Of a DNA stretch of 64,000 bases, positions 42,960 through 51,373 are shown in pieces. The notes beneath the pieces were generated by a model. It made no database searches. It was not told where the DNA came from and saw only the letters and a program-made list of their open reading frames with translations. A program made the position numbers and the translations under genes. Position 1 is the first letter of the stretch. Each line of letters begins with the position of its first letter. The DNA comes from Planctomycetota bacterium (lineage in GTDB: Bacteria > Planctomycetota > JAJSAM01 > JAJVHW01). The stretch spans positions 434,001 to 498,000 of the forward strand of contig JAJRPF010000048.1 of NCBI GenBank assembly GCA_024280885.1, given 5' to 3'.

Positions 42960-44591
42960 TCACTTCTCCGCGTCGTCGTTCCGCGGCCACTCGACGCGCT
43001 TGTCCTTCAGCTCACGCAGTCGCTTCACGAACTCCGGGCCCTTGTCCATCAAGGCATCCTTGCCCAGCGTGGCTGGCCCGTAGTGGATCTCGAGCCGATA
43101 CGTCGCGTTCTGCTTCCCGTCCGCCCAGAGGTACCACTCGCGGCGTACCCGTTCCTCGGCCTCCTTCGGCGTCGCTGTCGCGGCTGCTTCGAACTTCGGC
43201 ACCTTGAACTTCGACTTGCGCGGCTTCTTGCACTTGCGCTCGATGACGTCTGTGCTCCCACGCCGCCAGTCCTCGTAGAAGGCGTCGATCAGACCCTCGA
43301 CGTCGCTGGCCTTGACCGACTTGCCGATGTTGTCGAATGGCATGCTGAACGTCGTCCGCTCTCGGACGTTCGCGCTGAGGCGCGAGTGAAGGTGCTTGAC
43401 GATGAAGACGTCGATCGTCATCCCCGGTTGCGAACTCGCCTCGTTGCTCCAGCGCGCGTGGAGTTGGAGCCCCCGTTCGTGGTTGGGGTCAGTGAGCTCC
43501 ACAATCTTCCACCGACTGTCGTCGAGCTTCTTCACGTCGACCCAGTAGGCAAGATCGTGCGTCGTGAACGCGCCCCGCTTCTCGCCTTCGTAGAATTTGC
43601 GCACCGCCTGACGCCTCTTCTCCGCCTTCGCCAACGCCGGGTCACGCTTGGTGCCATGACGTTCCTTGGGCTGCTTCGGCGAGGTTGATGCCGACTCGGA
43701 CGGGAGTGCCTCATCCTCCGTTGCCGCATCCGTTCCGAGGGGAGCACGCTCCACCGCGGCGGGCCTGACAGCCTTCGGGCGCGCCACACGCCTGCGTATC
43801 GCCGCCGACGACGAGTCCGTCGCGCGCCCCTCAGGAACACTCCCCGTCCGCGAGGGTGGTGTCAAGTCCGTCGTCGGTGTGAACGGGTACGACACCGCGA
43901 CGGCAACGCCGCCGCCGAGCAGAAGCCCGATCCAGGTCGCGATCACGAACGTCTTCTTCATCTCCACGGCGAGCGCTCCTCCGGTTGTGACTGTGGTCGA
44001 TGCGACTGATCCAGCCGAACCGACTGATCCGGACAGCGCGACCTTCCCGATCAGCGGGAAGACCACAGCCGTCCAACCCAGGAGACCCTCGCCGCCCAAC
44101 GACTCGCGCAGACGTCCCGTCGCGCGTCGAACGCGCGTCCGCACCGTCTCGGTCGGCACGCCCATCTGCGCCGCGATCTCGCGCGGCGGCAGGCGCTCGT
44201 AGAAGCGCAACAGGATCGTCGTGCGATACGGCTCCTCGAGATCGAGGACCGCTCTCACGATGCGCTGTTGCGCTTCCGCCTTGGAGACGACATCCGCTGT
44301 CGCCGGCGCGGATCTCGTGCCCGAACCGGCATGCGCGGCGCGGTGCTCGTGGGCCGCCCGTCGGGCGCCACCGCGGCCTCGCTTCTTCGCGCGATTACGC
44401 AGAACTCGGCCCAGCCAACCGCGCAGATTGCGATCGTCAGTCGGCGGTGCGCGGAGCGCTTCGAGCCACGTCTCCTGCTCCAGATCATCAGCCGTTGCGG
44501 CGTCGATAGCGAGCGACCGCGCCACCGCCCGCACCCACTCGCGGTGCGCGAGCAGGCGTTCAAATTCAACGGCGGAGGCAACGTCACTCAT
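42960..44591 (-). CDS. ECF sigma factor fused to a membrane helix and extracytoplasmic domain
   Basis: A 543-residue fusion. Sigma region 2 occupies about 10-70 (HREWVRAVARSLAIDAATADDLEQETW, RGWLGRVLRNRAKKRG) and region 4 about 112-165 (LDLEEPYRTTILLRFYERLPPREIAAQMGVPTETVRTRVRRA). A transmembrane helix at about 211-235 starts with MKKTFVIATWIGLLLGGG. A Ser/Pro/Arg-rich linker and a ~290-residue charged domain of unknown family, ending near RNDDAEK, follow. Its layout matches the larger fusion at 36279, but the external domain is different. The internal Met (codon at 43961) begins a signal-peptide-like stretch and has GGAG just before it. Confidence 0.85.
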   Translation of the reverse strand: MSDVASAVEFERLLAHREWVRAVARSLAIDAATADDLEQETWLEALRAPPTDDRNLRGWLGRVLRNRAKKRGRGGARRAAHEHRAAHAGSGTRSAPATADVVSKAEAQQRIVRAVLDLEEPYRTTILLRFYERLPPREIAAQMGVPTETVRTRVRRATGRLRESLGGEGLLGWTAVVFPLIGKVALSGSVGSAGSVASTTVTTGGALAVEMKKTFVIATWIGLLLGGGVAVAVSYPFTPTTDLTPPSRTGSVPEGRATDSSSAAIRRRVARPKAVRPAAVERAPLGTDAATEDEALPSESASTSPKQPKERHGTKRDPALAKAEKRRQAVRKFYEGEKRGAFTTHDLAYWVDVKKLDDSRWKIVELTDPNHERGLQLHARWSNEASSQPGMTIDVFIVKHLHSRLSANVRERTTFSMPFDNIGKSVKASDVEGLIDAFYEDWRRGSTDVIERKCKKPRKSKFKVPKFEAAATATPKEAEERVRREWYLWADGKQNATYRLEIHYGPATLGKDALMDKGPEFVKRLRELKDKRVEWPRNDDAEK

Positions 44592-44762
44592 CGGGTCTCG
44601 ACTCTACAGTCCCGGCCGCCCCGAAAGCGGTTCACCCCTGTCGCGACTTTGGCGTCCTCGAAGGGGACGAGCGTGCCTGCGCGATCGGGCTGCGGCATCC
44701 GATTCCGGCTCTCGCCCGGGCTATTCGGGCAGGATCGACGCGAGCCGGTAGCCTACGCGGCG

Positions 44763-45659
44763 ATGGTCAACGACAGCGGTTCTGGGCAGTTCAAGCGCTT
44801 CGGCAGCTACGAGGTCGTGCGCTTCCTCGGCGAGGCCGGGGGAGCGCGTGTCTACCGTGCTCGTCAGGTCAGCGTGGACCGCTTCGTCACTCTGACGATT
44901 CTGCCGCGGCAGCAGATGGAGAAGATCGCCTACCGGACGCGCTTCGAGCGCCAGGTCGCGGCGGCGTCGAAACTGCGGCACCCCAATATCCTGTCGGCGA
45001 TCGACGCGGGCTCCGTTGGCGGGCACCAATACCTCGTCTCCGAGAGTGTGGACGGCCAGCGCCTGTCCGTGGCACTCGCCGCCGGCGAGTGGTTCGGCGT
45101 TCACCGCGCGGTCCGGATCGCGTTGGCGATGGCGCGCGCACTCGAGCACGTCGACTCCGTCGGTATGCTGCATCGCAACCTGACCCCGCAGTGCGTCCTG
45201 CTCGGCGACGCGGGCATGGTGAAGCTGCGCGGCTTCTCGTTCTCGCGTCCGCACCGGGAGGGTGCGAGCGAGACGTGGTTCGAGCCCGACGACTACGGTG
45301 TCCAGTACAAGGCGCCGGATTGGGTAACGCACAAGACGCTCGACATCCGCGCGGATCTCTACTCGCTCGGTTGCGTGCTCTACGAATTGCTGACCGGGCG
45401 CCCCCCGTTCCGCGGCGGGACGTCGGCGAGCATCCTGGAGCGCCACGTCAAGCAGCCGCCACCCGATCCGAGCACGTTGCGTTCCGACGTCACGCCCGAT
45501 CTCCAGGCCGTCGTCATGCGGCTCCTCGCGAAGGATCGTGACGAGCGCTACGCGACGGCGACCGAGGTCGTCACGGACCTTGACGCGATCGAGCAGGAGA
45601 AGCCGATCGTGAAACCGAAGAAGAGCAAGCGGCGCCGACTCTTCGGTCGCAAGAAGTGA
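44763..45659 (+). CDS. Serine/threonine protein kinase-fold protein, predicted pseudokinase
   Basis: A 298-residue protein with a complete eukaryotic-type kinase fold but missing catalytic residues. The ATP-binding Lys is Thr45 (VTLTIL in place of VAxK), the HRD Asp is Asn139 (HRN), the catalytic-loop Asn is Cys144, and DFG is replaced by GFS (157-159). The Gly-rich loop is degraded (GEAGGA). The C-helix Glu62, the APE-like APDW and the structural DLYSLGCVLYELLTG are kept. It ends in a Lys/Arg-rich tail without a membrane helix. Likely a scaffold or regulator. It starts about 170 bases from the divergent sigma-fusion gene. Confidence 0.85.
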   Translation: MVNDSGSGQFKRFGSYEVVRFLGEAGGARVYRARQVSVDRFVTLTILPRQQMEKIAYRTRFERQVAAASKLRHPNILSAIDAGSVGGHQYLVSESVDGQRLSVALAAGEWFGVHRAVRIALAMARALEHVDSVGMLHRNLTPQCVLLGDAGMVKLRGFSFSRPHREGASETWFEPDDYGVQYKAPDWVTHKTLDIRADLYSLGCVLYELLTGRPPFRGGTSASILERHVKQPPPDPSTLRSDVTPDLQAVVMRLLAKDRDERYATATEVVTDLDAIEQEKPIVKPKKSKRRRLFGRKK

Positions 45660-45696
45660 GTGTCGCTCTCGACCCCACGACCGCGAGGAGGCGTCG

Positions 45697-46047
45697 ATGA
45701 GCGACGACACCGTCAACGTGACCGGGCCAGAGGTTGTGATCTGCCGCTTTCAGGTGCGCGCGGATCGCGAGGACGATTTCCGCGACGTGATGAAGGGGCA
45801 TTGGCCCGCGCTGCGCGAGGCCGGTCTCGTGACCGACGCTGCGCCACAGCAACTCCGCGGCCTCGACAACGATGGCAAGCCGATCTGGATCGAGATCTTC
45901 ACGTGGAAAGACGGCGCGGCGGCCGGCGCCGCACACGCGCATCCCGTCATCTCCAAGATCTGGGCGGCGATGGACCCGTTGGTCGAGGACCGCGACGGGC
46001 CGCATCGGAAATGGGAGTTCCCGCACTACCAATCCGTCGATCTCTGA
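45697..46047 (+). CDS. Dimeric alpha-beta barrel (ABM-like) protein
   Basis: A 116-residue protein that resembles the antibiotic biosynthesis monooxygenase-type ferredoxin-like fold. Features are VICRFQVRADREDDFRDVMKGHWPAL as strand-helix, QLRGLDNDGKPIWIEIFTWKDG as the paired strands, and His-rich AHAHPVISKIWAAM. No cofactor motif is needed in this fold. A very good GAGGAGG precedes the ATG. The gene is 37 bases after the pseudokinase and may share its transcript. Function unknown. Confidence 0.6.
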   Translation: MSDDTVNVTGPEVVICRFQVRADREDDFRDVMKGHWPALREAGLVTDAAPQQLRGLDNDGKPIWIEIFTWKDGAAAGAAHAHPVISKIWAAMDPLVEDRDGPHRKWEFPHYQSVDL

Positions 46048-46190
46048 CGCGTACCGCAGAGCGCAGATGACTTCGTTGCGACCGGGGCGCAGCGCGTTGC
46101 GTTCCCTCCAGGCGGCCGCCCGTGCGCGCTGTGGCCGCAGCGCGTCGGGTCGGATCTGCCCGCCTCGCCCCCAGTCAATCCGGAGCACGC

Positions 46191-48179
46191 ATGCGACCAT
46201 CATCAGTCCATTCCATCGTTTCCCGTCTCGTGTTTTTGGGCGGTCTGCTCCTCGGCTCACTACTCCACGGGAACGCGTATGGCGACCCGGAGATCACGGT
46301 CCTCCAACCGCGTGAGGCGCTGAATCAGATCGGTTTCGCGGAGTCGGTCGCCACGAGCGGGGACACGCTCGTCGTCGGTGCGCCCGCGCAGAGCGCTGTC
46401 TTCGTCTTCGGACGCCTGAATGGGCGGTGGTTCCAGCGACAGCGGATCGCCAGCCCGGCGTCCGCTCTCGACAGGTTCGGCACGTCGGTGGACATCGACG
46501 GGACACGCATCCTCATCGGCGCACCGGGCGCTTCGAACGGCGACGGCGCGGCCTACGTTTTCGACCTCGATCGATCACGTAGTGCATGGACCGAGCGCGA
46601 CATGCTGACGGTCGGGTCGAACGGCGACGGCTTTGCGCTGGGCTTCGACGTGGCGCTCGACGGTGACGCTCTCGCCGTCTCCGCCCCCGCCGAAGACGAC
46701 GGCGCTGGCGTGGTCTACATGTTCCGCCCGACGCTCCCGGACGTGTGGATCGTTCAGGACCGGGTGACGCCTTCCGACGCCCGCAACGACGTCGAGATCG
46801 AGCCGCGCTTCGGTACGGCCTTGGACGTGGACGACGGCCGCATGATCGCGTCGGCTCCCGGGCATGACGGCGGACGTGGAGCAGTCTACGTCTTCGAGAA
46901 CTCCGGTCGCAACTGGGTCGAGCGAGCCAAGATCGAGCAACCCGGCGCCGGCGATCCCGAAGGACTCGGGAATGACGTGGTCCTCGATGGCGACACGATC
47001 ATCGCGGGCGCCTCCCGCGGGCAGAAGGCGTACGTGTTCGCGCGTCGCGAAGCGGGCGTCGAACTTCTGGCGGAACTCCTGCCTGTCGGACCCGAACCCG
47101 CCCAGGCATTCGGTCGCAGTGTGGCGCTCGCGGGCGGAAGCGCAATCGTCGCGGACCCACTCTTCGGCCGCGGCACGGGCGCCCTTGCCGTCTTCGCCCG
47201 TTTCGGCGACACATATCGCTTCCGCCGGATGATCGTCCCGCCGGACGACGCGCGTGACATCCAGATGGGCGTCTCCATGGCGCTCGACGGCGATCTTCTC
47301 GGCGTCGCCGCACCGGCCGACGCCGGCGCCGAAGCGCGTGCGTACGCGATCGATCTGCGCGAACGCACGCGCGGGTATCTCGCCCCGAGAAGCGCGCGTT
47401 TCGTACCCGCGCCAGCGAAGAAGGCGGCGCCCGGGCTGACCGTCAGCGGAACGATCGACCTCGGACCGGAACCCGTCAACCTCGCGCTCCCCGGCACGTT
47501 GCGGGTGGGAGACGCGACCGTGTTCTTCGGGCCGCTCACGCAGTCGAACCCGAAGAAGCCGTTTGTGTTCGACGACGGCACGACTCTGCTCTCCATCAAG
47601 CCGTCGCCCTCCGGCTCCTCGAAGGCGACGTTCGTTCTGCGGTACACCGACGTCGCCGACACCGGCATTTCCGCGGACGGCGCCGTGGCAATCTCGATTG
47701 AGACCACGTCGTTCGCCGCCGCGGGGACCGTCAACCTGACCGATGGTGTCTACACGTCCGGCAGAGGCGCCGCCGACGTCGTCGCTCCCTTCTTCGTCCT
47801 CACCAAGCTGAAGGCGAAAGCGAAGAGTGCCGGCAAGGGCGCGTTCAAGTTCTCCGGCCAACTCGCGGGGACGGGCGAGGTCCCGCAGGCCGGACCGACC
47901 GTCACGATCCGCTTCGGCGACGACTTCGAGGAGACGATCCCCGGCGACCGCTTCAAGCGCAAGAAGTCGAAGTGGACGTTCAAGGACGGCAAGGCGCGCG
48001 GCGTCTCGTCGATCGTGATCGACTTCGCGAAGGGCAAGGTCAGCGTCGCCGCGAAACGACTCTCCCTGCCGTCGTTCGGCTCCGGCGCCGAGAGCATCGC
48101 GGTGGGGATCGCCGTCGACGGCGTCTCCCGCGAGGCCAACGTGACAGCGGTCGCGAAGGGCACGTCAATCAAGTACTGA
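46191..48179 (+). CDS. Secreted FG-GAP repeat protein
   Basis: A 662-residue exported protein (signal around VSRLVFLGGLLLGSLLHGNAYG). Residues ~45-410 carry about seven FG-GAP-like repeats (FGTSVDIDGTRILIGAPGA, FGTALDVDDGRMIASAPGH and similar), which form an integrin-type beta propeller. The C-terminal ~250 residues are a separate beta-rich region with Lys-rich strands and no known family. No anchor is visible. GGAG lies six bases before the ATG. Probably a surface or extracellular adhesin-like protein. Confidence 0.8.
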   Translation: MRPSSVHSIVSRLVFLGGLLLGSLLHGNAYGDPEITVLQPREALNQIGFAESVATSGDTLVVGAPAQSAVFVFGRLNGRWFQRQRIASPASALDRFGTSVDIDGTRILIGAPGASNGDGAAYVFDLDRSRSAWTERDMLTVGSNGDGFALGFDVALDGDALAVSAPAEDDGAGVVYMFRPTLPDVWIVQDRVTPSDARNDVEIEPRFGTALDVDDGRMIASAPGHDGGRGAVYVFENSGRNWVERAKIEQPGAGDPEGLGNDVVLDGDTIIAGASRGQKAYVFARREAGVELLAELLPVGPEPAQAFGRSVALAGGSAIVADPLFGRGTGALAVFARFGDTYRFRRMIVPPDDARDIQMGVSMALDGDLLGVAAPADAGAEARAYAIDLRERTRGYLAPRSARFVPAPAKKAAPGLTVSGTIDLGPEPVNLALPGTLRVGDATVFFGPLTQSNPKKPFVFDDGTTLLSIKPSPSGSSKATFVLRYTDVADTGISADGAVAISIETTSFAAAGTVNLTDGVYTSGRGAADVVAPFFVLTKLKAKAKSAGKGAFKFSGQLAGTGEVPQAGPTVTIRFGDDFEETIPGDRFKRKKSKWTFKDGKARGVSSIVIDFAKGKVSVAAKRLSLPSFGSGAESIAVGIAVDGVSREANVTAVAKGTSIKY

Positions 48180-48461
48180 CCCCCAAGTACTGACGTCTGC
48201 GGGCCCTCTCTTGGATCATGCTCGGTCACGGGCGGGCCGACCGGTTTGGGCGAGAGAACTCGTCGTTCCGCCAGAGACCAAGCACGGAGAGCTCTCTCGG
48301 CTTCCCCCGGAACCTCGTGGACGTCGCTCGGTGCCCGGTGTGTGGCGGAGCAGCGAGCTCTCTTGCTCGAGTCGGGGAATCCGCCCCCTCACCGGGCACC
48401 ATCCATTCTTGGGCTCCAACCTGGCGAGGCAGGGAGCCCTTGTCCGGGGTAGACTCGTCTC

Positions 48462-49247
48462 ATGGGAAGTACGGATGAGCCCGTGGAAGTGACGCGCAGG
48501 GAGCGCGGCTGCACGCTGATCGGCGACGGCATCGAGGTGCGTGTCGCGTACCACGGCGGCGGCTCGGGAGCGTATCTCGCGCGCATTGACGAAGGAGATG
48601 CTCGGGCTTCCGACGCCGCGTTCTCCACGATGGCCCGCGCTCTCCGTCGCGAACTCGACGGTCGTTCCGAACTCGTCACGTGGGATGACGCCAAGCGAAC
48701 GCGCATCAACGACGCGCTCCGCGCGACCGGCTACACCGACTACCGTCGCAAGCTCTTCGTCATGCGCGATCTCAAGGAGCACCTGCCGCCCGGCGGCGAC
48801 TTCGCGTGGCGCACTCTGGCGGAGATCGGCGAGCCCGCATTCATCGATCTCATGACCCGGTGCGCTGAAGGCGATCCGTTCCCCGAAGACGACTTCGACC
48901 CGCAGCAGGATTGGCGCGAGCTTCTCGAACACGCCGGAGCGTCATTCGACCCGAACCGCTGGCGCGCGCCGCTCATCGACGGCGAACCGGCGGGCGTCGT
49001 ACTCCCAACTCCCTACCCCGGCGCGCCAATCGAGGGCACGATCAGCTACGTCGGCATCCTCCCCGCGTTCCGCGGTCGCGGTTTCGGTCGCGCGCTCCAC
49101 GCCTCGGGATTACGCCTCCTCGCCGAAGCCGGCTGCACGATCTACAAGGGCTCTACCGACCACCGCAACAAGGCAATGGCGCGCGTCTTCGAGAAGAACG
49201 GTTGCGCCGTGGACGGCGTCCAACTACTGATGAAGCGCGCGGAGTGA
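48462..49247 (+). CDS. GNAT-family N-acetyltransferase
   Basis: A 261-residue acetyltransferase. The C-terminal half has the GNAT core: ISYVGILPAFRGRGFGRALHASGLRLLAEAG includes the acetyl-CoA-binding R/QxxGxG/A motif (RGRGFG), and IYKGSTDHRNKAMARVFEKNG follows as the typical final strand-helix. The N-terminal half is family-specific, and the substrate cannot be predicted. The stop is two bases before the first copy of the palindromic element, which may act as its terminator. Confidence 0.85.
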   Translation: MGSTDEPVEVTRRERGCTLIGDGIEVRVAYHGGGSGAYLARIDEGDARASDAAFSTMARALRRELDGRSELVTWDDAKRTRINDALRATGYTDYRRKLFVMRDLKEHLPPGGDFAWRTLAEIGEPAFIDLMTRCAEGDPFPEDDFDPQQDWRELLEHAGASFDPNRWRAPLIDGEPAGVVLPTPYPGAPIEGTISYVGILPAFRGRGFGRALHASGLRLLAEAGCTIYKGSTDHRNKAMARVFEKNGCAVDGVQLLMKRAE

Positions 49248-49248
49248 C

Positions 49249-49312
49249 GTACTGAACCCGGATGAATTCTTCGGCCCGCCGACGCGTCCGAAGGACTCAC
49301 CCGGTTTCAGTA
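49249..49312. repeat. Palindromic element, copy A
   Basis: Begins GTACTGAACCCGGATGAATT and ends CACCCGGTTTCAGTAT, with the conserved spacer CGACGCGTC in the loop. The arms are partly mismatched. It lies directly after the acetyltransferase stop. Same family as the copies at 49955, 51160 and 53666. Confidence 0.85.
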
Positions 49313-49399
49313 TCTCGGTGCGCGCGAGCGGCCGAGGCGCACTTGCGTCGTGAGTCAGGAGCGAGTGCAACCATGGGGCGAGCTGCGAGAGGAGACTCA

Positions 49400-49975
49400 A
49401 TGACGAGGCGGCACAGTGTGCCCGCTCCACTCCGCGCTCAAGCGCGGGGGGAGGAGGCGACTCTCCCTGACGCGCTGTTCTCGCTGACTGCGGCGCTGTT
49501 CGCGCTGAGTGCGTTCGCCTGCCTCCTCGTGAGTTCGCTGTGGCCCCCGCCGCGGGACTTGGATGTCGCGGCATCGGAGGCGTGGACTGCCTGCTTCTCT
49601 CGTGTTGCGTGGACACCTGCCGCGCTGGCGCTTACGTGTGCTGCGGTGTTCGTCGGCAGCCTCGGTATAGGCGCACTTGGGCACGTTCGCCGCAGAGTCG
49701 CGTTCCTCGCTACCGTGGCGCCGTATCCGGTGTTGTGCATCATCGAGTTGTCGGTGCACCCGGATAGTCACAATCTCCTGCCGATCGAGTGGGTGTTTCA
49801 CGCGCCGCTCGCGCTGCTCGGGCTGGCGGCCATGCTCGGAACGCATCTCGGACGGCGCCGTCTGGGCTCGCCGCGCCACAGGGCCACGCGAGGTAGCGGC
49901 CAAGGGTGCGAGTTGAGTCACCACGACGGTCAGTGCGTTGACGTCGAACGTCCGCGAAGTACTGAACCCGGATGA
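49400..49975 (+). CDS. Membrane protein of unknown function, ends inside a repeat
   Basis: A 191-residue protein with about four hydrophobic segments (LFSLTAALFALSAFACLLVSS, PAALALTCAAVFVGSLGIGAL, RRVAFLATVAPYPVLCIIEL, HAPLALLGLAAMLGTHLG). No family is recognised. ATG 49400 has GGAG five bases upstream. The last residues (STEPG) and the stop codon are supplied by palindromic copy B, so insertion of the element may have changed the C-terminus. Confidence 0.6.
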   Translation: MTRRHSVPAPLRAQARGEEATLPDALFSLTAALFALSAFACLLVSSLWPPPRDLDVAASEAWTACFSRVAWTPAALALTCAAVFVGSLGIGALGHVRRRVAFLATVAPYPVLCIIELSVHPDSHNLLPIEWVFHAPLALLGLAAMLGTHLGRRRLGSPRHRATRGSGQGCELSHHDGQCVDVERPRSTEPG

Positions 49976-50026
49976 ATTCTTCGGACGCGTCGCTGGCCGA
50001 AGAATTCACCCGGGTTCAGTACTTCG
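49955..50026. repeat. Palindromic element, copy B (best preserved)
   Basis: Two 30-base arms (49955-49984 and 49997-50026) are reverse complements with a single mismatch, around a 12-base loop beginning ACGCGTC. This is the least decayed copy and shows the intact structure of the family. Confidence 0.9.
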
Positions 50027-50138
50027 GGCACATCGGCTGCGAGAAGACCGGCGGGGGATGCGTCGCGAGTATTGTCGGGTGCGGGTGCTGCAAGGCCACT
50101 TCACGGGGCCCGGTCATCCAGAAGCGGTGGGGGATCAA

Positions 50139-50763
50139 GTGACAGACGTGTTGGGGTCCTTCGAGCGCTGGCGAGTGCTGCTCGATGTCGTCGTCGAAGG
50201 CGCGGTGCCCGTGGGGCGTCTCGTGGGCGCTTCGGCCGACGAGTTCTTCAATCGTGTGATTCCCAGATGGAGCCACGAGGAGTGGGCGCGACTATTGTCG
50301 GCGTGTCTCTCCCGCGACTGGATCGAGATCACGCCAGATCCGGCTGCGCCGTGGAGCGTCTCCTCGCTGACGACCATGCTGCGCGAGGAACAGAACGCTT
50401 CGTCCGCACGCACGCTTCTATTGTCTTACCGCGTCGGGAGGAAGGCATTGGGAGGCGCTCGCGCTGCCCGAATGGGAACGATATGCATCGACGGAGTCGG
50501 AGGACCAGGGTCAGCACGAACTCGTCACGGTCTGCGCTTCGAGTGTGGAGTGCGTGCGGAGTCACCTACGCGCCCTTCCAATCGTGGGCATGACCCCGCT
50601 ACCAGGGGTCTCCGCGAGCTGGGAGCGACTCGTGCCGTGGCGTGCAACGTACTGGAAGACGCTCGCGTCGGGGCATAGCGCGAGGATCCTCTGCGAGTCG
50701 CGCTGGGTCGATGTCTCGGAGTCGTGCGCGGCCGTTGAGGCCCTCCGTCGCTGGCACGCGTAG
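50139..50763 (+). pseudogene. Frameshifted gene of unknown function
   Basis: From GTG 50139 (GGGGGA upstream) the frame reads VTDVLGSFERWRVLLDVVVE to about 50400. A coherent continuation is then found in the next frame: HARFYCLTASGGRHWEALAL, then PEWERYASTESEDQGQHELV, ending at TAG 50761-50763 with REALRRWHA-like residues. Neither frame alone gives a sensible protein across the junction at about 50380-50420. The joined product would be ~208 residues. The YCLT-x-GG-x-WE pattern looks like a known hypothetical family, but I cannot name it. A hairpin follows the stop. Either a decayed gene or a sequencing indel. Confidence 0.6.
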
Positions 50764-50783
50764 AAGCCCCTGACGGGCCTTCT
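50762..50783 (+). terminator. Hairpin after the frameshifted gene
   Basis: AGAAGCCC and GGGCCTTCT pair over eight bases with one bulged C and a five-base loop. It overlaps the stop codon at 50761-50763. No T run follows. Confidence 0.4.
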
Positions 50784-50786
50784 GGG

Positions 50787-51373
50787 AGTACAGGTGCCAG
50801 TCTCTGAATACCGCGAAATGTGCGTCGGGTTCGTGACCCACGACGACCGTTCCGGACACCGCGCTCGCCGCGACGAATGCAACGCCACGGGCGGCGGCGC
50901 CGTGAACTCTGAACCGGAAGTCACCTGAGATGACGGGCGTCCTCGCGTAGGATCGGTGCCGGCCGGATGGTGCGATCCCGCGTGATCGGGCGATGCCTCG
51001 TGCGCCTGGTCGCGTTCGATGAGCACTGCGTCGTCACTGAAGGTGTAGAAGGCGACGTGCTTGCGAACGAGCTTCGACCAGTAGCCAGGTCTCATGGCTT
51101 CTTGCTGTTTGCCTCCCGCTGGCACCGCACCGCACCTTCGCATTCCAGCGCCGCGAGATACTGAACCCAGATGAATTCTTCGGCCCACCGACGCGTCCGC
51201 AGACTTCATCCGGGTACAGTAGTTTGCCGGATCGTCTACGTCTGGACCGACGCTGTCGACGTCGAGACCAACGAGGTAGCATTCAGTTGATTCTGGATAC
51301 ACATGGAGGATGGCCCGGACGACTCAGGAGGCAAGCCCCTGGCCCACACTTCAGGAGCAGTACCGGTGAACAG
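50787..51373. other. Gene-poor stretch with possible decayed minus-strand coding
   Basis: No intact gene is supported. On the minus strand, short protein-like stretches (KLVRKHVAFYTFSDDAVLIE near 51000-51075, and VAFVAASAVSGTVVVGHEPD near 50850) lie in different frames and are interrupted, which suggests a degraded gene. Palindromic copy C and the promoter of the next gene occupy the last 200 bases. Confidence 0.35.
51160..51224. repeat. Palindromic element, copy C
   Basis: Starts TACTGAACCCAGATGAATTC and ends CATCCGGGTACAGTAG, with the CGACGCGTCCG spacer. Several arm mismatches. It lies about 150 bases upstream of the regulatory-like-domain protein. Confidence 0.85.
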
